Below are positions 10,499-23,390 of a DNA stretch of 64,000 nt, piece by piece. Position numbers and translations under genes: made by a program. Each line of letters starts with the position of its first letter. Position 1 is the first letter of the stretch. The stretch spans positions 58,176,771-58,240,770 of the forward strand of contig CM066737.1 of assembly GCA_033961575.1 (NCBI GenBank). The letters are read 5' to 3'. Source of the DNA: Aselliscus stoliczkanus (lineage: Eukaryota; Chordata; Mammalia; Chiroptera; Hipposideridae). The notes beneath the pieces were generated by a model. That model was given only the letters and a program-made list of their open reading frames with translations, ran no database searches and was not told the origin of the DNA.

Positions 10499-11354
10499 TG
10501 CCGGGGGCCGACAGTCTCCTGGTGTCTGACAAGGCCACATTGAAATAAAGATCCACACTCAGCACTGGATGTCTGGGATGCTGCCTTATGGTTGGTCATG
10601 TAATATCTCCTGTCTCTATGAACCCATGTGCCTTTCCTCCTATAGGAGACAATATACTCACTGCATTTGTGACAAGTTCCTGGGGTACCCTGATGATAGC
10701 TGGCTGTGTAAGTCAATGACGGGACAAGATTTCCTTAAGAAAAGGAAACTCCCTAAAACAGATGACAGCCAGAGGGAACCCCTGAACTGAGATATTGGGA
10801 ACTCAAGCCCCTTGGCCTATGCAGCTGTGAAAGGTTTCCTTGGAGATCAGGAGACCAAGGTCTCTCGGCCATGAGAGTTCTGATAAGAGACAACGTACTG
10901 ACCATGAGTATTTTAATTAACAGCCTTGTTTTAACTCTTTGCTTTGTACATTGCTGTAGCAACAAAAACTGAAACTTTGACTGAGAAACAGATGTTCCAC
11001 TCTATTGCAATGATATGCAGCTCTTTGTAGGGTAGGAAAGTTTGAGGCTCCTTTTGCTACTAAGTTCAAGTAAACTCCCTGTAAGGTAGTCATGGTAACC
11101 AGTATACCCTGGAAAGATACAATTACAAAAAGGTAAAAGCTCTGAGAAAGAGAAAAACATCCTGATCATGTGAAACATAACTTGCAATTGAGGTGATGGT
11201 CAGAAGCCCCTATAAAAGGGGCCAGGCTTTAATAATAAAGGGTGTGTGTGACACTTCTGTGAACCTCTTTCTGGTGTCTCCCTCCTTCTTTCTCCTTGCC
11301 GACACCGTCCCACCCGAGGGAACCCCTGGTCCTTGGGGGGGACTGGCTCCCTGC
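10499..11354 (+). mobile_element. Solo LTR of an endogenous retrovirus inside a SINE
   Basis: About 856 bp of non-SINE sequence lies between repeated 'ccctggc' (10492-10498 and 11355-11361), the likely target-site duplication. It starts TG, has a TATA box (tataaaag, 11211) and a poly(A) signal (aataaa, 11234) in the right order and spacing for U3-R, followed by a C/T-rich U5-like stretch. No gag, pol or env remains. The 3' terminus is not a clean CA, so the exact right end is uncertain by a few bases. Family not assigned. Confidence 0.7.
11211..11239 (+). promoter_or_regulatory. LTR TATA box and poly(A) signal
   Basis: tataaaag at 11211-11218 and aataaa at 11234-11239 lie 15 bp apart. Pol II promoter and R-region signal of the solo LTR. 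Activity unknown. Confidence 0.55.
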
Positions 11355-11660
11355 CCCTGGCGACGGCATAGCTGCAGCCCCTTCTGCAGTGGGCTGCCAT
11401 AGGCTACAATGAGTGGCAGGCAGCCAGAGTGAGCAGCCAAGAGCCACTGTGAGCGGCTGTCCAGAGGCCGGTGACCAATCTGCCTCATACGGGAAGAGCG
11501 CAATGACGATACCAACATGGGCCAGTGAAGCAATGTCCTCCACAACTAGGCTGAAGAACAAAAGGACAGCAACTTGTCTGTTCCCCTTGCCCAATTCCCC
11601 AACGCTCTTCCCCTCCCCCAATTCCCCAATAAAATCTTTTTAAGAAAAGAACATTGATTG

Positions 11661-12440
11661 TTGATTTTCTCCTTTGTTATTATTTCAAATTGCAAAAGTA
11701 ACCACTATGATAAAAATTCAACAGTGCAAAATCATATAACATAAAAGATTATTTTAATCCCCTCCCATTTTTTCTGCCCTGACTTCTTTTTTCCAGACCT
11801 TCTCAGGTTCCACATTCATGCTGACCTTTCCCACATTCCCATTTCCTTGCTTTTCTTCCCCATCTTTTTCCATAAAAGTTATTAAAATTTTCCGAGCAAG
11901 CCAGTTCTTTTAAAAAGCCAAGGATGCTTGTGCTTGCATAAAGTACTAGCTAGTAACCACTTGTACAATGCACTGCCTTGATGTACTACCCACCCTCTTC
12001 CCCTGCAAATGCCCCTGCTAGCAACAGCTTTACAGGCATTTGCCTGTAGCATCTGCCTATAGCCAAACCATGCCATTTTCACACTAACCTAACCACATAA
12101 ATCTATTTCTGGCAAAACCTCTAACAATTTGGTTAAACAATATATTCTTAGCTCTTGTTAAGTTATCATTTGAGGTGGAATATTACTGTGTGAAAGACTG
12201 CTAATAAGATGGTTTGGGCAGTAAACTCTGAGGAAGAAAACTTTTTAAATAACTCCCTTCCCCATTAGCTGGCATTTAAAGCAAGATAGCTTTGAATGGT
12301 CAGTCATTTGCATAAGGCATTCCTTTGTTCCTTTACTTCCTAGTTAAAGGAGTTGGAATATTTCTGTTAAGCAAATATGCCTCAGGCTTTGGAGTCAGTT
12401 ATTGCCCTCCTGTTAATCAAGTACACAAATAGCAAAGGTG
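11661..12440. other. Intergenic, nothing identified
   Basis: AT-rich, no convincing gene or repeat; the reverse ORF at 11882-12082 looks like chance. Confidence 0.5.
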
Positions 12441-12690
12441 AAGTGGTTCAGCATGTGAATTCTGGAGCCATTCTTCCTGCCTGTCTGCCTGCCTGCCTTT
12501 CAAACCCCAGAACTGCCATTTACTAGCTGTGTGACGTTGGATAAGGTAGCTAACCTCAGTGTGCATCAACTTGTTCATCCATGAAATGGTGATGATTTGT
12601 GAGGATTACATGAGTTAATAACATATGGAAAGTACTAAGAAAAGGGTTGACACACAACAAGTCCCATACAAGTATTAGCTATTATAGTGG
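12441..12690 (+). mobile_element. MIR SINE remnant
   Basis: Near-complete MIR: 'tggttcagcatgtgaattct', 'ccatttactagctgtgtgac', 'catccatgaaatggtgatga' and 'gaggattacatgagttaata', in consensus order. A small CCTG run (about 12480-12497) interrupts it. Confidence 0.9.
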
Positions 12691-12992
12691 TTACATAAAA
12701 AAATACCTGGTAATTTATATTTGGCAGAGGAATCAAGGAGTTTCTATATGGTCATGGATTATATGGAATTTAAAAGTGAAAGACAGTCATTTATTGGGCA
12801 AGAATGGATCAGAAATCATCATCCCCACACACTCAGGGAAAAAGGCAAAAGTTATAGCAGTTATTGATTTATTTAATGTTTCCTTATAATATTCCATTTG
12901 CTCTTCTCATCTTCACTCCATTTGATCATTTGCATGGCTATACTGAAGACAGGATTCCTCGCAGTGAAGCTGATGAAAACAGGCCTAACAGA

Positions 12993-13250
12993 ATATTTGT
13001 ATCTCCTCTCTGAGGAAACTTGGGTTGGGAGTGAACCTCACTTCTGCAGCATGAAAGGATGTTATATTGACAGTAAAAAGAATTTTTCAACAGTCTCTCT
13101 CTTCATTTATATCACCCAAAGATATTTTTATCTCCTCTCTGAGGAAACTTGGGTTGGGAGTGAACCTCACTTCTGCAGCATGAAAGGATATTATATTGAC
13201 AGTAAAAATAATTTTTCAACAGTCTCTCTCTTCATTTATATCACCCAAAG
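12993..13250 (+). repeat. 129-bp perfect-phase tandem duplication
   Basis: Unit 12993-13121 is repeated at 13122-13250 with only a handful of differences (for example gatgtta/gatatta). 129 is 43 codons, so the surrounding ORF (12898-13257) stays open and shows a 43-residue peptide twice. Neither unit resembles a known repeat or protein to me. Recent tandem duplication; coding status doubtful. Confidence 0.9.
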
Positions 13251-14880
13251 GACCTAGAAGCCACAACTACTCTTTAAGGAAGAATACTTCAGCCCATCTT
13301 CTACTTCAATCTCAACACCTCCACAGTATATGTTTGCACTAAACTAACATACCTGCCTATTCTCTAAGACTAGTAGGTTCTTCCTATCTTGTTTTAATCT
13401 TAATTCAGTCTGAAGTCATGTATAATGGCCATCTCAATATTACCTTCAGTTCCTCGATCTTATCGACATTTTAATGTACATCCCTTTGCCACTCCAGAGC
13501 CCAGGATCAATTTTCCCTGCTGCTGCTCCAAGGGGTTCCCAGGCTCCACTACTGCTGCAGTCGCTGTCACTGGAGAAAATCCTGACAACAGTGTTCTCAG
13601 GGGCTTTATTTATTCATTTACAAGCCCAAAGTTCAGCTGGGATCCCTGTGCCATCCTACAACCATTTTACTTAGTACATATCATCACTCTGAGATGTGGT
13701 TTATGGAAGATCAGAGCACTTGGGGTTTCAAAAAAACAAACAAACAAACAAAAACAAAAACCTTCCCTCTTAAAATGGCATCACGATGATTTGCTTAATT
13801 GATCCAAATGCTGTGTTACTGAATTAGATGCCCCCCTAACTGATGTTAACAATACATGCATAATTTTGCATCCATTCTTCTACCTTAGCTATGTGTAAAA
13901 TAACATTTTTGAGATATTAGCCTATATTTTTGTAGTTTTTCTGGGTATTTCACTCTATTGCCTTCCTGCAATTCATGCAGATATCCGTGCTTTAGTGACG
14001 ATTTGTAGCAGGGTTTCCTGGTTTTTGTGTTTCTATAAAAATATGAGCCCATTCTTCTGGGAGCCTAGGAGGAAAACAACAAGAATAGCGAGAAGGATTT
14101 TTCCAAGATTAGAGAAAAAACCCTCCCCCAGGCCAGTGGAGAGGGGAGAAAAGGAAAGGAAGTGATAATAGAAGAGATTCCTGAGAGGAAATGAATGCAG
14201 GTTATGTGGAGGTGGATGAGGCTCTGAACAACTTTACGGAGTTCCTGTGCTTTGACATGGAGAGGAAGCATCTGACAAGGTTTTAGAGCTGAAGGGGCCA
14301 TCAGACAGGAATTAGGGACCTGAAGCAGTAATCTCCAAGAACCGATGATCCAGACCTGTGTGACCTATGACTGAAGGACCAGATGACCACATTTTACCAA
14401 TATATTTGCTCCTCTGTCCTGTCTGCACTAGAATTTAAACACAACCCTGCTAAAATCAGAGAAACCAAATTTTATGGGAATTAAATTTCTGCCACCCAGG
14501 GGAGTGGTAGGCTGAAAATAGAAATTAGGTTGAATTAGTAAAATAGTTTTATTTCTTGCTCATTTGTGGATTCTTTAAAAATAATAATGACTGCACACTT
14601 GAATCTGTGAAAGGATTGCACACCCAAGTGAGGACCACTTTTTGATAGAGCTTTCTCTGCTGTACTAACATTTTTAATATAATACTAATAGCCATATAAA
14701 ACAGTGGCTTTCAAATCGTGTGCTACAGAGCTTTGGGTTCCAAGCAAGTTTCTTATAGACCTGCATAAAGATTGAGGGGATAGCAAGTTGGCAGGAGTCT
14801 GGGCATCCCACAACACAGTTTTCTCCAGAATACTTTCTTTTTTATCTTTTTAATATAAAAATTATTATAACACTCCCTTT
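13251..14880. other. Intergenic, nothing identified
   Basis: Unique-looking sequence with a short (caaa)n run near 13736-13758. ORFs at 13425-13802 and 14065-14301 lack support from splice sites or family likeness. Confidence 0.5.
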
Positions 14881-14895
14881 AAAAAGAAAATTCAG

Positions 14896-15352
14896 GGCCA
14901 GCCGAGTGGCGCATTGGTTAAGAGCTGGCTTGGGACGCCAGCGGCCCCGGTACAAGCCCACATATGAGGGCCAGTGACATTGCCCTCTACAGCTAAGATG
15001 GTGAACATCAGCTCTACCTGGAGCTGGGCTGCCGTGAGTCCCGGTGACAGTGTAGGCTGCAGCCCCTGCTGCAGTGGGCTGCCATAGGCTACAGTGAGTG
15101 GCCGCCAGCCAGCATGAGTGTCAGGCAGCCAGTGTGAGCTGCCAAGAGCTGCTGCGAGCGGCCGTCCAGAGGCCGGTGACCAATCTGCCTCACCCGAGAA
15201 GAACGCAATGATGATACCAACATGGGCCAGTGAAGCAACGTCCTCCACAACTAGACTGAAGAACAAAAAGACAGCAACTTGTCTGTTCCCCTTCCCTGGT
15301 TCCCCAATGCTGTTCCCCACCCCCAATTCCCCAATAAAATCTTTAAAAAGAA
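14896..15352 (+). mobile_element. Long-form T+ SINE
   Basis: Full-length: head 'ggccagccgagtggcgcatt', GC-rich body, tail with AATAAA-TCTTT-A(n). Target-site duplication 'aaaaagaaaattcag' at 14881-14895 and 15353-15367. The B box is damaged ('ggtacaagccc'). Confidence 0.92.
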
Positions 15353-15367
15353 AAAAAGAAAATTCAG

Positions 15368-18279
15368 CAGCTCATAAAGTTGGAAAGTCATTTCTGTAAA
15401 GTATAAAATAATTCATAGCTATACTATAAGATATATTTATACAGACATAACACTGGATTTTGGTTTTGTTTTGATTTGTTTTGTTTTGCCTGTATAACTT
15501 TGGAACCAGTTCTGAAAGCAATTCCTAAGGTATTTTAAGAAATGACAACAGAAGTATATGGCTTCTTTCAAAGGTAACTATTTTGAAAGTCAGCACTTGT
15601 TTGCATTTTAAGTTCTCATGTTTGTTAAAGAAGAAAGTCAGTCTCTTGACTTCAGTGTCATATGTCACATTTGCACTGTTAATACAGTTCCAGAAAACAA
15701 GATTGAGATTTATGTTTCTTAAAATGCAAGGGCAAAGCTATAAATAAGTTATATTGTAGTAGGGCCAACTAGATGGAACATTCTTTCCTAGTTTAGTATA
15801 TTGACTCCACTACAATAACCTTTTTCATTTCACAATCAAATGTTCATCCTCTAACAATATAGGAAATGGCTTTCTATTTCCAGAGTTCAAGGAAGAACAC
15901 TATGGAAATGAATAATAGTTTTCTCCATTACCCTTCATTCTCTTAATCCAATGCTAACATACTGGGTATTCCTTCCTTCCTAAGACTATTCAACACTTTA
16001 TCTAAGAGAATATTCTAGGTCTGGGCTGTGGCAGCAGGAGCTCCCCTAGTAGGGGAATCACTTCAGGAGAAGAAACAGTCTCTGTCCAGATCATGCGTCT
16101 GTACTCTGCTTGTTCTTGGACACACAGTCTGAGATCATCTGATTTTGGTTTGCTGTTAGAGTTTAGCATACACAACAGGTATCTGCTGCATCTTGGAAGA
16201 TTCCAAAGTCTTATTTTACTTTATAAAATCCTTGCTGCTGACTATTCTAGTAAAGAGGAAATGCAGAAAGCCCCTAGGAAGGACATAGGAGAATTCTATT
16301 CAGAATTCCCTGCTGACAGTTAGTGGACAGTACAAATCAGAATTATCACAGGACACTAGAGAAAATCTAGGAGGGTAGTTAGTCACTCTTGGATAGAGAA
16401 AGATGCACATGTTTTAGTAAAGAGTAGTGTCATCTCTGGTCTTTGTTGCTTTCTCTTTTCTTGGCAAGTTAAAGTCTCTAAACATCTATTTGTCATGTGG
16501 GATTTTATTTTCCAAATGGCTTTGAAAATTAATTGATTTCCAAATTAAATGAAGAGAAGCATTCATTTTAGTCTTCTGTGGATGAAACTTGAGATGATAA
16601 TAAAAAGTACATGAAAATCATTTGAGCTCATTGGTTTCAGTGACTCAATTAAGTATAAAATCCCAAGAGAATTAAATATTTAACATATTTAGGCTGAATA
16701 TTAAAACTCATTGCAGTTTCTTTAAACTTACATTTCTATATTGGACAGAAATAACAAAATAGTTACAAATAAATAAAAGCTCAACTAGAAATTCTGAGTA
16801 AATGTCTCCAACTCTGCAATGAGATGCTACTACTAATAAGTATTAAACTATTTTTTTACATTCATTATTTTTATTTCCAAAATTTACAGTTATACCGGAG
16901 TATTTTGCATTTTCCATTTTAATGTAAAATAAATTATTATTTAAAGTTAGTCAATATTGTAAAAATAATCTGTAACTCAAAACACATTTTTAATTTTTGA
17001 AAAAATATCCTATGGCTCCAAGAGTCAATAATATAGAATGTACCACTCATTATTTCAATGTTTCTTCCAAGAGTCACAAAGTTAGGACTTAGACATTTTA
17101 ATAATAAATATCCCTTTCTATAAGTCTTTTTTTGTGTAAACCAAATCACTCAGAAAAATTATTTCAACTTCTTTATATCATGTTCATATGTTCTGCTTTC
17201 TTACCATTCTTTCATTACTTCAGGGGAGCAGAAAAGGAAAAAAGGAAAATGAATTGTTTTTCCTTAATTAGACTCAGTGGTGTCTTAGAAGGTTTCACTA
17301 TTGTCCCTGTTCTAAAAGAAAACAGACAAACTTCTAACTGCAGAATCACCTCCCCAATACAGGTTGGTGTGCAATGTACAGGTAAAGCCAAAACATTGAG
17401 AACCTGGTGCTTGAAAATACAGAAAGGTTTATTTGATTTGTCCAAAACCAGAAGACAGGACAGCAAGAACTCTCAAATCTGTTCCTTCCCATAAAGTAAA
17501 AGTGGGGAGCCTTTATGCAGCTTAGGAGTAGGGGAGAGGGAGTTCCAGGAAACTAAGAATGAAGTCTGTTTCTTTAGTGACAGATTACGCTTTTTCCTAT
17601 CAGACTCCTAGGCGTCAGCAGCTGGTCTCAGCTCCCTTGAAGACATTTTTTTTTCTTTCTGCAAAACAAACTCATAAATTCTCCTTATGGCCCTATAGTT
17701 ATCTCCTCCTGCTTGACAAAGAAACTGTGCCTCAGCAACACAAAATTATATTGTGAGAACAAGAGGTGCTGGGCTGATGAACCAAGATTCTGCAAGATAT
17801 ATCATACTCGTGCGTCAGTGACGTTATCTTTAAAACAAAAAACAGACACTAGACATTTTGTGATTACCACCATTGTTTAAGCTATCATTGTTTTGTGCTT
17901 AACTAGCTATATTTTTTCTATTATCTCAAGTAAAGTGTACTTTTAAACATTTCCCCTGGAACTTGCCTCACAGAGAGTACTTCAATACATGACTAACATA
18001 ATTTCTTAATCTTTAGCTATAAACTATGTGACAACCAAAACAATGGAAACATTTAAAGCCTTACCTGTAGCCCAATTAAGAATTAAATTATTTAATTCTA
18101 GCTGTCCCAAATACTAGGGACATTAAAATCACAAGGGGCTCAGCTACATAACCTCATAAAACAAATCATGCATGAACACTAAATGTTCCACAACTGCTCT
18201 TTTCTCTTTATTCAAAATGGTAATTTTTTTCAGTTGCACAATCACTGCAGTTGCCCAAGAAAAGGGGCATTTATTGATC
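15368..18279. other. Intergenic, no gene identified
   Basis: AT-rich. The segment about 17360-17780 has a reverse-oriented poly(A)-signal-like 'tttatt' followed by LTR-like text and could be an old minus-strand LTR. ORFs at 16093 and 17132 show nothing recognisable. Confidence 0.45.
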
Positions 18280-18294
18280 AAAATGTGCATTGGG

Positions 18295-18743
18295 GGCCGG
18301 TGGCCCGTTGGTTAAGAGCTGGCTTGGGACGCTAGCAGCCCTGGTTCAGATCCCACATATGTGGGCCAGTAATACTGCCCTCTACAGCTAAGATGGTGAA
18401 CAACAGCTCCACCTGGTGCTGGGCTGCTGTGAATCCCCGGGGATGGCATAGCTGCAGCCCCTGATGCAGTGGGCTGCCATAGGCTACAGTGAGTTGCCGG
18501 CAGCCAGTGTGAGTGGCTGGCAGCCAGCGTGAGCTGCCAAGAGGTGCTGTGAGCAGCCGTCCAGAGGTTTGTGACGGATCTGCCTCACCCGGGAAGAGCG
18601 CAATGATAATACCAGCATGGGCCAGTGAAGCAATGTCCTCCACAACTAGACTGAAGAACAAAAGGACAGCAACTTCTCTGTTCTCCTCTCCCAATTCCCC
18701 AATGCTATTTCCTCCCCCAATTCCCCAATAAAAATCTTTTTAA
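18295..18743 (+). mobile_element. Long-form T+ SINE
   Basis: Target-site duplication 'aaaatgtgcattggg' (18280-18294, 18744-18758). The head lost part of its A-box region ('gggccggtggcccgttggtt'), so its own Pol III promoter is probably weak. Body and AATAAA-TCTTT tail are intact. Confidence 0.92.
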
Positions 18744-18854
18744 AAAATGTGCATTGGGTCATACAATCTTCTCACTCTGTCACTCAATTAATATTTAGCA
18801 TCCTGTATTTTATTTGGCAACTTTTATCAGTTACCAAATTTTCTCCCTCCTTTT

Positions 18855-19311
18855 TTTTTTTTAAGATTTTTATTGGGGAATTGGGGGAGGGAATAGCATT
18901 GGGGAATTGGGAGAGGAGAACAGAGAAGTTGCTGTCCTTTTGTTCTTCAGTCTAGTTGTGGAGGACATTGCTTCACTGGCCCATGCTGGTATTATCATTG
19001 CGCTCTTCCCGGGTGAGGCAGATCAGTCGCTGACCTCTGGATGGCCACTCAGCACAGCTATTGGCAGCTCACTCCAGCTGCCAGCCGCTGACACTGGCTA
19101 CCGGCCACTCACTGTAGATTATAGCAGCCCACTGCAGCAGGGGCTGCAGCCTACACCGTCGTCAGGGCTTGTGCAGCCCAGCTTCAGGTGGAGCTGTTGT
19201 TCACCATCTTAGCTGTAGAGGGCAGTGTCACTAGTCCTCATATGTGGGATCTTAACCGGGGCCGCTGGCGTTCCAAGCCAGCTCTTAACCAATGTGCCAC
19301 TCGGCTGGCCC
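18855..19311 (-). mobile_element. Long-form T+ SINE, inverted relative to the previous one
   Basis: Reverse copy with the tail at 18860 and head at 19311. Target-site duplication 'ttttctccctcctttt' (18839-18854, 19312-19327). Lies 111 bp from the oppositely oriented copy at 18295. Confidence 0.92.
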
Positions 19312-19739
19312 TTTTCTCCCTCCTTTTAACAAAATGTTTTTCACTTGCATAACGTCTCCTCCAATCCCAGCATTCTCACCTCTTATTCTTTATATTAGGC
19401 CTTATTCCTCTCATGCTTGTACAATTACAATAACTTCCAGAACGTTTTCCTGTCTATAATCTCTCTCCTCTGCACATCGCTGGCATAATAGCCTTTAGTC
19501 CCAGATTAAAATTTTAAATGGTTAAGAAGCAGATAATTCCCATGTTATTTAATCTATTCTCCAGCATAAAGAAATAAAAAGGCTTCCAGATTCCTTTCAA
19601 TAAAGCTAGCAATAATTATAAATATCATAAGTTAATTATAATATATTATATACTAATTTAACATAAGTTATAAATATGCTTTCCCAATAAATCTTTCAAA
19701 ATCAGACACTTGGCCTCCTTAGAATAACAATGTACAAAT

Positions 19740-20470
19740 TTCAAATAAAATATTAGCTAATAGTATCCAACGTTATATTAAAAAATAATGCTCCTTATTA
19801 GATTTCACTTCAGTAATACAAACATGTGACAATATTAATAAATCAATTGCTATAATTAATCAAAACAATAGTTAAAGAAGCAAAATCATATGATCATCCT
19901 CATAGATGCAAAAAAGGAATGTGCTATTATTTATCACCTACTACTGATTTTTAAGAAGACTTTATAAAATTGATAAATATATCTTAAGTCAAAGTCAGAG
20001 TCATTAATGAAGAAAAACTAAAAATCATTTTCAGCAAAATCAGGAACAAGATAACAGTGTTATCTATCATCATTATATTTTAATGTGGTTCTGGAAGTAC
20101 CAGCCAAGTGCAATTAGATATGAGAAAGAAAAGGAGGTATAGGGACAGCCCGAGTGGCTCAGTTGGTTAAGAGCTCACTCAAGAGTGCGAGCCGAGCTCT
20201 GAGCAACGGCGGTTCGATGCCAGCCCGAGATGAGTTGCCGTTGAGCTGCCAACAGGTGGCAGGATGGCTCAGCTAAAAAAAAAAAAAGAAAAGGAGGTAT
20301 AGATATTAGAAAAGCAGAAGCAACTTTTATCTTTATTTGCAGGTGATATGATTTACTATCTGTAAAAATCTAAGAAAAGTAACTGGACAGCCATCAGAAG
20401 CAATAAACCAGTTCAGTAAGTGGCCAGTAACAAAATTAATATATAAACTTTAATAGCTTTCCTGTGACTA
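19740..20470 (+). mobile_element. Old L1 ORF2 fragment (RT domain), split by a SINE
   Basis: Diverged RT-domain text: 'catatgatcatcctcataga' (19888) corresponds to the segment before the catalytic region, 'aaaatcaggaacaagataac' (20037) to 'aggaacaagacaagg', and 'tatttgcaggtgatatgatt' (20334) to the YADDM catalytic motif, here broken. Interrupted at 20143-20284. Confidence 0.75.
20143..20284 (+). mobile_element. Short Ves-like SINE
   Basis: tRNA-like head ('ccgagtggctcagttggtta', B box 'ggttcgatgcc') ending in 'ggcaggatggctcagct' and an A tail. Target-site duplication 'aaagaaaaggaggtatag' (20125-20142, 20285-20302). Equivalent to the first module of the compound SINE at 5155. Confidence 0.88.
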
Positions 20471-21982
20471 AACAAAAACCAGCTAGAAAACAAGAGCAAG
20501 GAGGTTTGGCTTTATTACTGCATTTCCTGAGAAGTCTACTAAGGCTCTGTTGCCTGCATATGTGAAAATCAGTACTTTTTTTGGAGATTAAGAAAAAATA
20601 ATGTATCCTGATGTGGTGAACTGGCATCAAGCTGAAGCTCAGTAAAAGTTATTCACTTACTCTGAAAGTACTGACTTCACCCTCCACTCCCCAGATTAGA
20701 GCTAAACCCTGAACTAAGGCCCCAGTAAGATCTGTTACAGGTCTCTTATGGAACAGGAGCTTTCTTTGGTTCTTGTGGATGAATGAACTGTTAAGGGCAT
20801 TGCTGGGGTCGGGACTCTTTATATCTGTACCTCCTTTGCAACACAATGACAGCAGTACTTGAAAGTAGAATGTCAATCTCCACCCAGACAAGGAAGCAGA
20901 AAAACCATCATCCCAGAACACTGATCACAATACACATGGTTCCTGAATCTGGGCAGCGATCTTCAAATGTTTATCACCTCACTATTATCCCTCTGGAATT
21001 TTCCTTCCTATATTCTCCCACTCAAACACACACTCACACACAAGTACTGATAAAGTTATGAATGGCTGGGAGGTAATGTCTAGTGTCCACTCTTTCTAAC
21101 CAGAAGCCTGGAGTTAAAGAGAAAGTGGGATTATTTGTGCAGAATGTTTTCAGCTACATAAAAAGGTCCCTGGATTGTAGCAGACTAATGTGGAATTAAT
21201 TTCTTCTTCTTACACTTCATTATACTTGCTAAACTGCCTTGGTTTCCTACTGCCTGATCACTGGGTTGAGGCACTAAGGGAGGGAGAGAGGGAGGGAGGG
21301 AGGGAGGGGGGAAGGTCAAGTCCGGTAGCATATCAGTAAGACTTCTTTCACTGAAGTAGGATGGGGGGTTGCTAAGATGGAGAAGCAAATTTAGTACTCC
21401 CGAATAGTGAGAAAGGTGTTGAGGATACAGCTGGGCTGCTATCTGGAGCACTGAACCAGGAATTTTCTTGAAGGTTATGAAGATTTTCATTATCCTGATG
21501 GGACAAGACCTAGCAGAGCACCTGGCACCCACACATAAAACGCAATTCATCTGTTCTCCCTGTTCCCTGAATCTCTTTTTTCATCCCTCTCTTACTTAGC
21601 CCTCTACCCTAGATTGGGATTCAGTCCTAATTTTAGACCCTGGTGAGACTTGCAGTAATCTGGAATCAAACCATGAAGAGATGTCCAGATTATTCTTCAT
21701 CTACAGATGCACAGCAAGTAGGTAACACTAGAGATTACTTCATGGATGGACCCTTCCTATGCCATTGGTGCCAATACCTGTCATTCTGATTCTGGGCCCT
21801 GGTTTTCCACTGTTTCTTATATTGTGGTCTTGCTCTTAGGGAATTAAATGACACCTGTTCCTATCTACATTTCCCTTCTCTCCACAGATCAACATAAGAT
21901 CAGAAACTGTAATAGTATATAAGGGGATAGAAAAAGAAAATAGGGGAGGGTCTGAGCCAGTACGTCCCTTGAAAGACAACTA
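20471..21982. other. Intergenic, no gene identified
   Basis: Contains a (GGGA)n run at about 21279-21308. The reverse ORF 21185-21550 crosses this run and owes its length to it. Confidence 0.5.
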
Positions 21983-23390
21983 AACAAATATTGAGGGATT
22001 TCCAGTAAGATGGCGGAATAGACAGACACTTTCCAAACTGCCTCCCAGGATCACATCAACATTACAAATAATTTATACAACATTTAACCTCCGAAGTCCC
22101 CTGAACATTAGATGAACAGAACCTCTAAACGAAGGACCTAAAGAGGAGGCCATGTCAAGTCTGGTAGGAGGGGCGCTGATGAGAGATGGCGAGCCCCGTG
22201 AGGGATGCCCCAGCTGTGGGGAGGCTTCGCCGGTTGGGGGAGAGACCCTCCGGCCCCACACCGAGCTCACCAGCCAAGAGTTGCTTTGCCAGGAAGAAGA
22301 GTTCTATTATAGTAGGCAGTAGAAATTAGTGAGGACTTTCTTTTGTCACCTCCGTGAGGCTGAGGGCAGCTGGAGAACCAGTGGGGCCAGAGCATGGACT
22401 CACTCTCCCGTGAGCACTCACCCAGTTCCTGTTGGAGGGAGTAGCTGTGTGAGCCGGGCCCAGGACCTGTGGGGAAGGACTGAACTGAGCACCTTTGGTG
22501 CAGAAGCTGGAGGTTTTCGGATGATTATTCCTCTGGTGTGGAGCTTATACACGAGCGGTGTACAGGACGGTGCCATTTTTTCAGGGTTGGGTCCTTCCAC
22601 TGAGGGTCAGATCCAGGATCCCATTGGTCTGGTGAACTTGGCACAGGAGTGTGTGCGTGCGTGTGAGCCTGCGCATGTGCCCTTGGATTCCCACCCTTCG
22701 CCCTGCTTGTGCTGCGTTGCCAGGGAAATGTCTGAGGGGTGCCCACCCGCTCCATCAGGCTGCTCACTGAGACTCAGGAGTGCGAGAGCCGCCTTAGGTC
22801 CCCACTTTCTGCACTGTTTGTGCAGAGTTGCAAGGCTGGGGATTGGCTGTTGGGCTGCTTATCCTGATATGTGGGCAGTTGATTGGGACAGTATGAGACG
22901 GGGAGTTTTCCTGTGAGTCTTGGGCAGAGAGCGGGCACCTGCGTGATCCGATTGAGGCTTTCCTGGCGAGTTTGTGTGGACTGACTGCTGGTGCAGAGTG
23001 CATGCTGCTCTGACTTGGTGGAGGCCACTGACCACATCAAGTGGTGCATTGGGGGCCTGCCCCACCCACCTAGGTGTGTTGCTAGAGGCTCCCTGAGCCC
23101 CTGGTGCCTGGCCCACATCTCGACAGGCCACAGAGAGGTTTTTCTTTTTGCAGTAGCGGACAACCTGCAACAACCTGTGAAGACTTTTTTTTTTTTGGTA
23201 GTGAGCACGGTTCCAGAGCACACAGCAGCTAATTGTGGAAAGCTCACTGCAACCCTGAGAAAGTGGTCTGCAGATTAAAGAAGGCAGAGAGCCCCCCCAC
23301 ACCTCTTTTTTTCTCGTTTTTTTCTTTTTTTTCTCTTCTTTCTAGGTGATCTGTCTAATACATCGAAACATTCACAGAAAGGCAGCCAGA

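Larger units (their letters stand above)
10335..11647 (+). mobile_element. Long-form T+ SINE split by a solo LTR
   Basis: The SINE head runs 10335-10498. Body and tail resume at about 11355 ('gacggcatagctgcagcccc') and end with AATAAA-TCTTT at about 11630. The two halves join as in the unbroken copies at 14896 and 18295. The SINE's own target-site duplication is 'agaatattgattg' (10322-10334) and 'agaacattgattg' (11648-11660), one mismatch. The left duplication overlaps that of the short SINE next door, so two SINEs used nearly the same site. Confidence 0.85.

Noticed and set aside
11229..11621. Recurrent antisense ORF across long-form SINEs (also at 14892, 18332, 38270 reverse; 18907 forward)
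   Set aside because: The same peptide recurs because the SINE body is GC-rich with few stops in that frame; the copies do not share a start context and differ in length and frame breaks.
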